Source of the DNA: Puccinia triticina
Taxonomy: Eukaryota > Basidiomycota > Pucciniomycetes > Pucciniales > Pucciniaceae
Assembly: GCF_026914185.1 (NCBI RefSeq)
Contig: NC_070560.1
Location: forward strand, 1,152,001 to 1,216,000
DNA: 64,000 bases
Reading direction: 5' to 3'
Position numbers and translations under genes: made by a program. The notes under the pieces were generated by a model. It saw nothing but the letters and a program-made list of their open reading frames with translations, was not told the origin of the DNA and did no database searches. The first letter of the stretch is position 1. Every line of letters begins with the position of its first letter. Below, piece by piece: positions 22,096-34,100 of the stretch.

Positions 22096-24789
22096 ATGGC
22101 CCGTCACCATCTCATCATCCCGCCCCGCCCTCACACTCTTTTGACATGTTTGATCTTCCTGAGCACGCTCGGCCTGCTCTTCTACCTCCCATTCATGAAG
22201 ATCCGCGCAAGGACCTGCACGCCTGCCTTCAGACGTCCGGCCCAGCCGATCTTCTTCAACACCGAAAACGGCCTGCTCGTCTTTGCCACACCGATCCGGA
22301 ATAACACCAAGATCAAGCATCCCATCGAAAGTCTGATCACCAATGCCCAGGTCGAATGGGACCGAGTCCTCCACAGACAGAGCAAAACCTTGGCCATGGC
22401 CGTCCAGGAGTATCAGAGGCGTAACCATCAAAGACTTCCCCCTAAAGGATTCGAGAAATGGTGGCAGTTCGCCGTAGATAATCAGGTTGGCTTGGTCGAT
22501 GAATACGACCAAATTTCAAAAGATTTGGAACCATTCTGGGCAATGTAATACATCCATTTTAAGATTCGGGAGGTTATCGAAACACGGATTAATAACAAAT
22601 AATCTCTTTTTTTGTCCCCTTACCGCTATCTTGTTGTGCGATACGATATATTTAGTGAGCCTTCAAGACTGAGGAAGCTGGTCCATCAGCTCCAGACAAA
22701 GCAGAACAAGCGAAGGCTAATTTTCGAAGTAGACTGGGAAGGCAGAGTGAACCGCACGGGGGCCTTTGGCGATTCCGGAAGGGCCAAAGACCTCTCGAAG
22801 CTGATGGAAAGTTACCAGAAGTATAGCCGGAAGGCCGTCAAGCCATTCACGATGGTCATTGGAGCCGACGACCAGGCCGAAATAAAGACCACCTGGAGGG
22901 AGAGAGTCAGGTTGTTGGAGCTCGCCAAAAAGCACAAATGTCAGTACCCCCATATCCGCTTAATGCTAGGATGGAGGTAAAAGAAGTCTTACTTGTCTAA
23001 ACACATACCACAGTCATCGACGAAGAAGAAGACTTCCAGCTCTCAGAAACCCATTCACCCTACGACGACTGTCCACCGGACAGTGCCCCGCGAAGTCTGG
23101 GGAAAGGCTACAGCAGCTTCGTCTTCGACCACCTCAAATCCATGGACATCTGCTCGAGTCTCGAGCAGGTCCCGATCCATGGCTCGTTGGTTAATCGTCA
23201 TAGCACCCCCTTCCGACCAATCACCCCTCTCTTCTCTTTCTCAAAAACCTTACTCGACTCAGATATACGCGTCACTCCTTTGGAACAGTATCGAACTACC
23301 TACGTTCGTCCTTCCCCTTTAATCCTATCACTTTCCCCCTTTCTCCTGGGCAAGCACGGCCTGCTACTTTTCAAACTTTATTAACATCTCATCCGTTGGG
23401 CTCCTCAATCATAATAGGGCGATGTTTATGACTGGGATGATCCTCGTAGGATTGGAAAAGCTTTTTGGAGAGGCTCTACAACGGGTTTGTGATCATGAAA
23501 AGATTGGGTCGACTCCAATCAGATGAAAAAAAAATACGAATGATTGATTGATTTTTTTTTCACGTTCTCTTATACTTCTGCGGAATCGTAGGGGTAAGTA
23601 GGCACAACAGCCTGAGGTATAGAAATGAAATGAAAGAATTGACAGATTCTCCATTTCTGCCTTGTCACCCAACCAACAAAAACATATAACCACGACAGAC
23701 TCTTCACAGTAACGAGAACCCAAGCTGGAAAGACTCGCATCGACTGAGACTGCACCAACTGACCCGAGCGACCAAGCAGCACAAGCAGCTAATCGATGGG
23801 ACCCAAGTCGACCTGGCACAGGTGAATCCGCAGTGGTTCGACATCGGGTTCGTCGGCGAGCCCATCCAGTGCGAGCCTCCCGTCTGCCAGCAGCTCAAGC
23901 AGATGATCCACTTTCACGAGTGGGTGGGCGACGAGCAGGCTAATCTGTACAAATACGCTCTCGATGGTGGGTGTCTTTTGTCTTGCCTCACCTGGCTCCG
24001 CTCGCAGATCTCGAGCTTACTTCTTTCATTTTTCTAAATGTGAATCGCTTCTTCCGCAGTCGATGGTAACGGATGGAGCGGTCGATTCCATAAATTGCTT
24101 GCGTCAAATCGAGTGGTCATCAAAGTCAGTAGTCGTCCTTCTAACCAGTACATAGTCCAGCAGGATGAAGCCTGACTTAATCCCTCCACTTTGATGTGCC
24201 GATTTTTCACGACCACTGCTCAGAATACGATTTTTCCGGAATGGTATGCGGATAGGATCCAGTTGAGTGCCATCGAGCCACTGTTGTCTAAATAAGTCAA
24301 AAGCTTCCTAACCGCGTCCGTTCGGATATTACAGACCCTGGTATCATTATATGCCGGTCAAGACGGACTACTCGGAGTGAGTTCCCTCGCCAATTCATTG
24401 TGCACAAGCTTACTGACTCGCCGTCCTTCCCTTGTCCAAAAAAAAAAAAAAAACTCAGTTTACATGACATGATGCATTTCCTCAAAACACACGACCATTT
24501 GGCGAAACAAATAGCCCAGAACGGCAAGGACTATAGCGAGAAATACTGGCGAAAACAAGACATGGTTCGTCGCGTTAATCCCCATATATATATGTCATTA
24601 CATCTGCTACTTCGCCCTTCTTAAATTATTTCCTCTCTGGTTTGTGGATATTTGTAGGCCGCCTATATGTTTCGGTTGTCGTTGGAATGGTCGCGACTGT
24701 ATAACAGAGAGATCTGTGAGCCTGGTGGTACAAAAACTTTCTGTGAATCATACGACTTCGAGTTGAGTTGTTTTTCTCTTATCTATTGA
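22096..24789 (+). CDS. CAP10/GT90-like glycosyltransferase, type II membrane protein
   Basis: Ten exons: 22096-22544, 22656-22939, 23014-23303, 23418-23488, 23710-23966, 24060-24124, 24224-24261, 24335-24376, 24459-24564 and 24658-24789 (1,734 nt, 577 aa). All introns are GT-AG and all phases close. Residues about 15-33 form one membrane anchor after a short cytosolic tail, so this is probably a Golgi type II protein. The rest matches the CAP10 family (Pfam Glyco_transf_90): FWAIEPSRLRKL, FVFDHLKSMDIC, the WRGSTTG motif (about 358-361), WFDIGFVG, and the signature DVDGNGWSGRFHKLL followed by FPEWYADRIQPWYHYMPV. Fungal relatives transfer xylose or related sugars to cell-surface glycans (Cryptococcus Cap10 and Cxt1); the exact donor and acceptor are unknown here. 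Motifs look intact. Confidence 0.9.
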
Positions 24790-26237
24790 CAATCTTTTCC
24801 ACTTATTTCCTCCAACTGCTTCCAAAATCGTGTTGCTAACTTGGTTTCTTCCAATCATGTTCTTTTTCTCTGAGAAGTTTAAGTTTACTGTGACCTTTCT
24901 TCTCTGTCGCCCCTCGCCCCCATCCAGATATTTTCTTCAGACCAAAAATACGCATAAACTCCAGCGCAATCAGCAAGTTCCTCAAAAAATCCCCGAGTCA
25001 GTTACTCTTGTAGAACTCTTTAATGTTATATTGCCACAGCAGACTTCAATTCTGTTTCTCCGACTCTGCACATCCATCCCTCCCGATCTCCCATAATTCG
25101 GCAGATGACGACCATGCTCTCCCATAACCTCTTTCAAACCCCAATTACTCAGTCATCGCATCATTATCTCATTTCTTTAACATACTTTGCAAATCGGCCA
25201 CTTATCTCCCAAAATGTGCATGGACAACAATCTACCTCCCGCTGTCCATCCAGAAACTTCATGTAAAAACATTCCTTCTTGTTTCTGGACCAGTCTTATT
25301 GCTGTTGTTGTTTTTGCTATTTTTCTTCTGTTTTTTTTTTGGGGGGGTGGGGAAGGATATTTCCCGTCTTTAATTCAACTCTCAAACTGTTTTCTCGTTG
25401 TTCATACCCACAAGAACAATATCATTTTCTGGATTTGTTTTTGGTCTTCTAGGCTTCTTTATTCTTTATTTCTTCTTCTCTATGTTTTTTATCTACATAA
25501 TATGGTTGATGTCATTTTTTCTGATCCTTCTGTCCTCCTAGTCTGTCGTACATATCATATTTTTTTGGATAAATCATCAGTCATAAATAATTCTCTCTGA
25601 TCTGGGTACGTTACATGGTGCAAAATCTTCCTTTTTCCCGAGGGGTTTCCTTCTCATAGGTCAGGCTACAATCGCCATAAAGGCTGAAATCTTCGAAATA
25701 TCTTGCTAAATCTCTGGCGGGACAAGCTTTTTTTGGAATTACATGCTATGAGAGAAAAAGCAGATACGTTGCTTGGTTGAATAATTTACATTGAAGCTGA
25801 TGATGAGATTGGTTTATGTATTGTTCTTTCGGAAAAACACTACCAGAGCGTCTCCTTTTACAAATGACAAAACACTGATATACTTCAAAGAAGAGAAAAA
25901 ATAAATATCAGCAGGAAGAGACAGAAGGAGTTAATATTCATGGGAGTCCCGAGACAGTGACAGTGCTACTCCTGCGCATCTGTTCCGAGAAAAGACAAGA
26001 GCCAGCTGAAGGAGCGAGCTCAGTGATGACTGAGTTCGAGTCAATGGTGGCCAAGTCGAGCGGGCACTGATTGTGATTTTGGCAATAGTTTGAGGAGAGG
26101 GTTGAGCTGGGCGGGAGGGATGTGGAAGAACATCTGGAGTGGTAATGCGGAGAAAATCAGTTTAATCACTTTGTTTTCTTTTTGGGAGATTTTGAGGGGA
26201 GATTCGTGACACGGTACGAGAGAGAGAGAGAGAGAGC
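24790..26237. other. Intergenic between convergent genes
   Basis: Pyrimidine-rich 3' flank of the CAP10 gene (24790-25600), then AT-rich sequence up to the WDR59 stop codon. A 137-codon frame at 25187-25600 is Phe/Leu-rich because of T-runs and is not called. A GA microsatellite lies at 26218-26236 just past the WDR59 stop. Confidence 0.5.
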
Positions 26238-29200
26238 TTACTCGCATCCACATCCAGTCGGACAACATCCCCGAGCGGCCCACCACTGGGACATACACTC
26301 GACATGACCTGCAAAAAATATCCCCATCGGAATCCAAACACAAAGACAATTTCAACAGAGGTAGTGAGAGAGACGTACCACCATGAAAGCAGTTGACGCA
26401 GTCGCGGGCCAGGCCGACGACCGGCCGATGGCAGATTACACACTGCGATACTGGCCGGGCCCGATTACACGTCGAACAGGATGATGATAGGGATGTCGAT
26501 CGATTAGTCAGGGGCAGAGGGGAGCCACAGGAAGGACACAGAAGGACCAATTCGACTCCTTTTTTATTCGTTGTCCCAATGTGTTTTTGACGAGTCAAGT
26601 AAGCATATAGAGTGGCCTCAGTCACGATTTTTGCTTAGACGAAAAAAAAAACTGACCGCATTGGCTTGGTCGCTCGAGCCCAGACAACAGTCGTGCCCGT
26701 TCTGAGAACATCGGGTCGATAGTCGCCTGCCCCCATTCAGTGTCTGAAGGGACTCTCAACAACTTAACAACCATGGTCCGCTCGATCAGCTTACCTCTTC
26801 TCATCAACAAGTCACAAAGGTAATGTTTATAACCCTCCATTTCTGCCTGAAGGATGGGATCGTCATCGATCGACCTTTAATGCATTCAAAAAAAGGTTTC
26901 TCCGGTCAGGTCTTTTGCAGGTTGTGGGGTAGGAGAACTGGCAGCTGGCGTACAAAAACTCTTCCTCAGGAGGAGGTTGGACTTTTTTGACCACGATCTG
27001 TCGTTTACGCCGAGTATTGGAGGTCGCCTTGACGGGAAAAATGTGGGGTGTTCTAGGATTAACATTCCGTCCATCGTTGTTGAGATAATCGAGGCGAGAT
27101 CTGGCGGGGTCCCGCTTCATAGAATTGGAATTGCCATCGGAGGATTGATGAGGAGCGGGTAGGGAATTAGTGCTACCGGCCAGCTGCTGTTTGAGCATGG
27201 CGACGGCCCGATCAGGCGAGGGAGTAGTCCCACTGCCATAAGCATTCGAGCTCCGGCCAGCGCTAGGTACGGTGGGGTTTGAGAGACTCGCACCCTGGGT
27301 CAGGGAGAGGAAAAAGGTACTCCACGACGAGCCTTTGGAGGGCGACTGGGCGGCTTCGGCTGCCATTGGGAGATCGGGAGTCTGCAGTAGCACGGAACCC
27401 GCAGGGCTCGGTTTCGAGGCCGATCGGTGGGCGCTCACGACCCCTTTAGAGTTGAAATAATCCGTTGTCGGTGCCGGTCGGTCGTCGTTGCTTACAAGCC
27501 GATTGTCCTCAAATCGTCGGTGCGTCTGCATTCCACATTCTTATAACGGCTGGTCGGTCAGTGGATAATCAACGTCTCAACAATTACAGGCGCTCTCTCA
27601 CCTCGTCTATTTAACTCCATCACACAAGCGATATAACCCAGCGTTTCCAAATCATGAATACCTCGAAGATACTTTAAGCTGAGCGGAGCAAGAACGACTC
27701 GAACATTAGCATAACGACAACACCGAATCGATCAATACAAGACGAATTACTCACATCTCCAAGAAGACTGCAGAGTTACTGACCCGATAGTCTTCCTGAG
27801 CAGCGCCCTTCTTCAAGCTGAGGATAAAGAGACGGATCAAGGCCCAAGTGCGGTAGCGAACAGGATCATCGACGCTCGAGGTGAGGTTCAAAAGACTATC
27901 GATGACCACAATCGGGTCCCGACTCTCCAGCTTGGGGATTGGCAAAGGCTTCAGCATGGATAGTGAACGGACAGTGACAAGGGTTGAAATCTCTCGGGCG
28001 GGAAGCGGTCCTGGAGCTGAGAGCAAATCGGATTGCTATGATTAAAATGATTTAGAAATTATTCTCTCTCTCATAAGGATAATCAATTTATTGACAACTC
28101 ACCATTCTTATCCGACGAGACATGGGCAACTTCAGGGCGTCGTCCGATTCGGACGATTCCTCGTCCATATCCCCCCGTGAACCACCCCGGTTCTTGCTAG
28201 TGATCGGAGTGACAGCCAGACTACCAAAGGCTTCAAATTTGTAGTTCCGTTTGGGAAACGCCATGTCGATTTTGGGACTTTGGACGGTCCGGAAATCGCC
28301 ACAATAAAAGATGATCAGACGGCCTACCAGAACGAACCAGCCACAGATTTTCAATTGTTGTCCCTAAAAAACTCTTCGGGGGAGATGAATGCAAACCTTC
28401 GGCTGTAAAGCACGCTCCAGCTTGGCGGGGCGACGGAACACTGACATTATTTTGAAGCACATCCGGCCGCATGCCCGGGGTGGGTTCACGCATTTCCTCA
28501 TCAGAATCGACGAAGCGGTCTACCTTGGCGGCCTCGAGAGCGGCTGAGCGATCGCCGAGGAGGAATCTGAGACATGACTCGAAGGCCGCCGGTTTGCGGC
28601 TATGGACATGATCACGCATTAGTTCTCGGGCCGATTTGAGTAGGAAGGCCCGGGTCCGAGCGCTGACGTCCGAACTACGCTCAATCTCGATAGATGGTGG
28701 CTTCAGCTCTGGGTAGTGCCTTGGGAACGAGAACATGATCCGGAGAAAGGCAATTCCTCCTCGAGCGGCCCATGGTCCGTAGAGTCCAACCGAACACGTT
28801 CGACTCTGGACGGCAATTTGTTCGAAGGTGATTCGTGGAAAGTTGCGTTGGGCGGCGGTGAGCTCTTCGCCCAAGGTTTGGGGTCCCGCAGACATCGGGG
28901 TGGGTTGTGAATCGGCGATTGAAGCCTGGGTTTGTCGGTCACGCGAAAGGGACCGGGTGAGCTGGGGAATGGCCGAGCTACTTCGGGGGTGAGTGGTACG
29001 AGGGCTTTCGTTGATCGACGGGCGATAGAGCTTGACACCTTCCATCCATGTCAGTCTGTGACTGGGTGTATTGAGCTGACCAGCGGTAGCTTGGGCCGTC
29101 ATGTAGCCAGGATGACGATTGAGACGATCTTGAACTACTAGGCTACGAGATTGGCGGACATGATCGCTCGATCCCGCCGGTTTTGAGGCCTGGTTGGCTG

Positions 29201-31030
29201 AGGGCCTGTGAGGGCGCGGTGAGGCAGGATGATGGGTTTGGATAGTCCGAGTGGCGATTGATGATGAGGTATATGAGGATGCATGACTGGCTCGGCCAGA
29301 CCTGAAGGGAGAGATAGACATGGATGACGGGCTGGGGACAAAGGGTACGACGAGATTGGATTGGCGGAAGCTGCGATTAGCCGAGGTCGCTTTCCTGGTC
29401 ACTCTGACGTCGATCGGTGCACCCGGCTTGAAGCCCGCCTTCTTCAATGTTTCGGTGCTGATTGGCCAGAGCCTCAGCTTGCGGTCGTTTCCCCAGGTGA
29501 CCAGCTGGAACTGCCGATCATCAAAGTTCGAATTGGCTCCTCCGCGTGTCCGCCAGACAAATTCACGGACAACATCTTCATGTCCCGAGAAGCTTGCAAT
29601 CGGGGTCGAGGGCTGATCGGCCGACCACATCTTGAGCACGTGATCGGAGCGCTGAGGCAAGGTCATGACACCATGTCCGAACGGTAAGTGGCGTGCCCGA
29701 CGGACGGGGGAAGAGGTTTGAATGGTTTTGATTGGATGCTGAATAGCATTGGTAGACCAGAACTGGAGAGAGAAGAGGCGTTTAACGAATCGGTTTTGAT
29801 GATGAATTTGGACGTCAAGAGAAAACGCAAACCTTCACAGTTTTATCTAAACTACACGTGACCAAGCCATCAGAAGATCGACGTGACCAATCGATCCCAT
29901 AGATCTTCTCGTTGTGGGCATTGATTTGAAGAATAGGTTCGGCAGGGTTCTGTTCTAAAATGCAAGAATTTCAATATATCGAGCGCGTAGGGAGTGGGAT
30001 CGTGAGGAGATCGGAGCGGAAACGAACGCGAGTATCCCAGACCAAGACTCGGGAGTCGTGTGAGGTAGCAAGGAGATGAGGGTCTTGCCGGTTCCACTTG
30101 ACTTGTGTGGCAGGTGCTGGGGAACGGAGAGAGAGAAAAAGGAAGCATGAGTTTTGGATGATGATTACTTGAGTGTAAATAAATAGAAGGCCTACAGTTC
30201 CAGGCACAGAATCCTTGCACGGCTGTTTTACCACCGAGACGTAGGTCGTATGTGTAAGTCCAGGAGTCAATTGCACAGGTGGCCAGTACGTCTACATTGC
30301 TGTTTTCCTCGATAGATATCAGTTTTTCTTCTTCTTTCAAACTGGGGCGGGTGGTACAACTTACAAGACCGACCAATTGATATCGCATCTGGTAATTTGA
30401 GGGGAGTGGTCAACTTCGAATTTTCCCCCGTTTTCTGAGGAATAGTACATTTGACTTACGCACATTGCTCGAGTGTGTGCTTCGAGCACAAACTGGATTG
30501 GTGATTGGATAGTCCTTAGTGGTTGTAAGTTTGAGTCCAAGGCTGATGGTGACGGCAGGTCAAGATTCCAGATCAAAGCTTTCTGAGAGGACTGTAAGGA
30601 TTTATTAAAGAAAATTATTAGATGGATCGTTTGCTTTTCTTAGATAACATATAAATGTATCCTATTACCGTTGATGCTACCCAACTCCTTCTCTCTGGAT
30701 GAGGTGACCATTGTATATCTGCTACGTCCCAAGTAGCCGAGTGTGCCAGGAATCTTGGTGGGTCGTATGGATGGTGAAGATCGATGATGAAGAGACCTTT
30801 TCGCCTGAGGATTTGGATACTTTGAGTGCCATCCTCGAATGAATAGCTGGAGTATCGTGACTTACGCTCCTAGTACGATATCTCTGTTCTCTGGGCTGTC
30901 GATTAGAATCCAGTCAGTCTCATGTCTCGGCTTCAAGGTTATTTGTTAGATTTACTTACCTCATACTGAGACATCCTACCGGTTGGTCGAGTGCCAGTTC
31001 GAGTGTTTGGTAGAAGGTATCCTCTGACAT
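26238..31030 (-). CDS. WDR59/Mtc5 homologue, SEA/GATOR2 complex subunit
   Basis: Sixteen exons on the minus strand from 31030: 31030-30960, 30895-30866, 30804-30669, 30591-30464, 30388-30365, 30299-30196, 30116-30024, 29954-29833, 29762-28397, 28323-28103, 28035-27755, 27678-27602, 27539-26939, 26874-26754, 26616-26379 and 26308-26238 (3,684 nt, 1,227 aa). The acceptor at 26616 is the least certain. N-terminal 330 residues are WD40 repeats (HEKIYGIDW-like blades, QVKWNRQDPHLLATSHD, DHVLKMW). An RWD domain follows at about 535-645, then an acidic Ser-rich linker. The C-terminus is a zinc-binding RING-like domain (CPSCGSPLPL, CSTCNRARPVSQCVICHRPV, CVNCFHGGH, CCPTGCGC). This order is diagnostic for WDR59/Mtc5, which regulates TORC1 at the vacuole or lysosome in response to amino acids. 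Confidence 0.9.
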
Positions 31031-31156
31031 TTTTTGGAATTAAAGAAGTTCAAGTGGTATTACACTGGACTGGAGGGTGAGGCTGAACGGGAAGGGTTGA
31101 TCACAAGGTTTGTGAAACTGCCTGTGAAATTTCCAAACCCATCTCAAAGGAGCTTA

Positions 31157-34098
31157 CACCGTGGGCGCAAACCGCCCAGCCTCAGCCAACCCTGGGATGT
31201 GACTGCTCCGCAGCCGTCCCGCAAGCTGGGCAGCCGTCCCCGGGCTGCCATGAGATCAGCACAATGGGTAACCATTGCGAATGGTCTATCGTATTGCCAC
31301 CCCTGCTCCACAGCTGCCCCCTTGCGTTGGGCAGCAGCAGCTGACCATTTCCGAGGCAGGAAATGGGTGCAGATCCGATGCTCTCGCAACAGCAAGAGTC
31401 AGATAACCCAGAAACAGGAAAACTGCGCCACTGGGCTACCCCCACATATACCCACATAACATGATGGGTGGGTGCCATTCCGCATTGGGGAGATCCAGCA
31501 CGCAGCGGAAGACGTTATTTAACAGGGACTTGCACTCCAAGTGCCTCAACTTCCCCCAGCACACACAAATTCACAATCCAGGAATCGTTGATTGCTTCCG
31601 CCACGGCTCAAATTTCTTCACATTTTTTACTTTTAACAGTCCGATGTCTTTTGCCTTGTCGTCCAAGAGCGAGCACTCAGACGAAGATCATGATCAGCCC
31701 CCAGCCAGAAACACACCAGACCCAAATCACCGCCGCACAAACGACGCTTCTGAAGAATCACATGCAGGACCTATCAGGAGAGTTCGGGGATCTGACACAA
31801 CTGCAGTGAATCCTGGCCGTTCTGGAAGGACTCCAAGTACAGTTCCAACGCAGACGACGAGGGCGAACACTGCGCGTGGTGAGCTCAGTCGACCAGGTAA
31901 GCACATCAACTGTGGAATTATTGCTCCATCTGAACTTACCGAATGAACCGGAAAACCTTGGAAAATTTCCAAAGGTCTGTTACCTCCAGTTCCAGGACTC
32001 GCACAATCCCCGGCCATAGCAAACCCGTCACCTCGGTCGAACCCAACAAACCGCATTTTGGAAGGCTGGCCCCACCCTGTTGCAGCCATGAATCACCAGG
32101 ACGAACCTGTAGACGACGAGTTTGTTGACCGCATTGAGGGCATCTTCCAGCTGCAAGGTGCATATGCAGAACTTGCTGAGCAGCTGGCATATGTATGTTT
32201 TCGTTTCTTTTTTTTAAATCAAGCCGAGAACACTTGATAAGAATTGAAATTGTCCCATAAACATGTGTAGGTGCCCGCGCCTCGCCAATATGTAGTGAGT
32301 ATCTACAGCATGCTGGCTTTCCGACAAGCAATTGAACGGCTTAGCGGGGAGCTCCTCACTATTCATCGACCCCTCCCAACCGAGACAGCCACACCCGCCG
32401 CGAGGGGCTTTCACTATGTATCGGTCTTCAGTGTGCGTGCTGTCTCCCTCCTGGTTGGATGTACTACCCTGACTAAGTACATGTTATAACAGGACTTTGT
32501 CAAGAGGACAGCTCGCAACATACTGATGAGTAGAAGCTGTGCGGTATACGGATCCGACCAGCCCCGCAATTCTCCTTGCCGTTCAAAGAGCTTGTTGACC
32601 TTGGTTCTAGTATGTTGCAATAATACAACGTCCCTCCTGATTCAAGCTGACGTTGCGCGCATCTTGACTCAATTTTTTGAAGGAGGCGATTAATAATCAG
32701 AACACTCAGTTTAAACGTGATTACCTGCCGCGAGGTTACATAGATGGTGAGCTTGCGGCCTTGGGTAGTGTAGACACTTTTGTACGTGACAAGCTTCGTA
32801 ACAGTCGGGGAAAAATGAGGGACCTAGTGAGTACCTTGGCAAGTCTTGATGAGGCATCGACTTAACTAACATACATGATCACTTGCAGCTATTGACCAAC
32901 ATCCATGCGGGAGCTGGCAGGGAAATACTGCATCCAGTTCCCACAATCAGTGCTTTACTGGTTCAGGTAAGCGCAACTGATTCACATATTTTCATCGCAA
33001 TTTTTTATCTTTCTAAGCCATTGATCCTTTGATATGTATATTGCAGATGAAGGCGAGTTTCACACCACCCATTGCTGGAGCAGCTGAGCTGCCAGAGCCG
33101 CAGGGGAACCAATCTTTGTTGAAAGCACGACTTGCCTACCTGCGGATCCAGACAATCATACAGTTTGCAGGCCGGGGAGGCGGGGATGTTGGTTGGCAAT
33201 GGAAGAATATTGATGAACATCTGTGTGAATTATCGCTCAAGCGCCGTCCATACCGCTCGGCGTGAGTAATTTTTTCTACATAACCAGCTGGATAAAGCGC
33301 TCAATGTTTTTACAGTTTTTACCAGCTGGTCCTGGCCTATGATCATGCCACTTTCGGGCATGACTTGTGGACTGAGATGGACTCGGCAAGCATTGCTTTG
33401 CCAACCAAGGAGGAGATTCTAGCTCGCATGGAAGCCAACGAATCGACCGCCGAACCGGCTTTGCAAGATGACGCAGCTGATTTTTGATTAGTTTAATATC
33501 TTCCAGTCTGTTTTTTGTACATATTTTTCTTTGTACATTCTTTTTTTTCTCTATCATTTTTTTAATTGTGCCGGCGCAATCAAACATGTCTCTCGTTCTT
33601 TTGTGACCATGGTGGTCAGGACACGCGCGTCCCTCTCCGTCAGTTGCTTTCTGGAAAGCGGAGCTGCCGCTCTGCTGGCGCTTTTCCAGCCAGTCTGTTG
33701 GGTGGCGTGCAGTGCGAGTACGCCCTGTGGATGCATCCAAGCCGGCCATGCATGCTACTGGGCACTCCACCTGGTGTGGTACAAATGTCCCAGTGCTGTG
33801 GCACGGCCGGGTGGTCTGGGCGGGGATGTTTGGTTGCTGGCATTTGGACAGACATGGGCCATTCAGGCCACGTGCGTGGTTAGCAGCCTTCATGCCGCGG
33901 AATGGCAATATGATAGTGTTGATCCAGCCCCAGGCTGTATGCTCAAGCCGTTTCGGGGATGGTACGTAGGGCCGTCCCTGTGATGATCATTTATATTCGG
34001 ATGAGCATGCCCCTGGGATGGGCTGTGGAGTATGTTGCGCCATCCTGGCGTCATCCCACAGAGTGCTGTCCTTGGGACGGCTTAGTGCGCCCGTGGTG
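31157..34098. mobile_element. Candidate DNA transposon with inverted CACC(GT/AC)GGGCGCA ends and one cargo gene
   Basis: The left end reads TTACACCGTGGGCGCAAACC; the right end, inverted, reads GTACACCACGGGCGCACTAA. They share about 20 of 26 bases, and each is bordered by TA (31155-31156, 34099-34100). Between them lies one eight-exon gene and GC-rich subterminal DNA with scattered GGGATGG and CCGTCCC motifs. No transposase signature was found, so it may be non-autonomous or use an unknown enzyme. The left end is 126 bp from the WDR59 start codon. Confidence 0.5.
31644..33487 (+). CDS. Multi-exon gene of unknown function, likely transposon-borne
   Basis: Eight exons: 31644-31896, 31975-32192, 32271-32417 (or -32432), 32493-32603, 32683-32826, 32889-32966, 33047-33261 and 33316-33487; all phases close (1,338 nt, 445 aa). 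The first 110 residues are polar and disordered (Ser/Asp/Pro/Arg-rich). The rest is helical: FVDRIEGIFQLQGAYAEQL, FVKRTARNILMS, FKRDYLPRGYIDGE, LLLTNIHAGAGREI, VGWQWKNIDEHL, FYQLVLAYDHATFGHDLW. I recognise no catalytic motif, DDE triad or DNA-binding domain. From general memory, similar helical proteins form large families in rust genomes, which fits its position between inverted ends. It is intact, so function or recent mobility is plausible. Confidence 0.65.
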
Positions 34099-34100
34099 TA

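Noticed and set aside
22540..22660. Premature stop (TAA at 22546) in the CAP10 gene
   Set aside because: A 111-bp GT-AG intron (22545-22655) removes it and restores FWAIEPSRLRKL, so the gene is intact.
25187..25600. 137-codon hydrophobic frame
   Set aside because: Created by long T-runs in the pyrimidine-rich 3' flank; no conserved features.
33531..33983. 150-codon frame with many cysteines
   Set aside because: Lies in the GC-rich subterminal region of the candidate transposon, with rival frames on both strands and no signal peptide.
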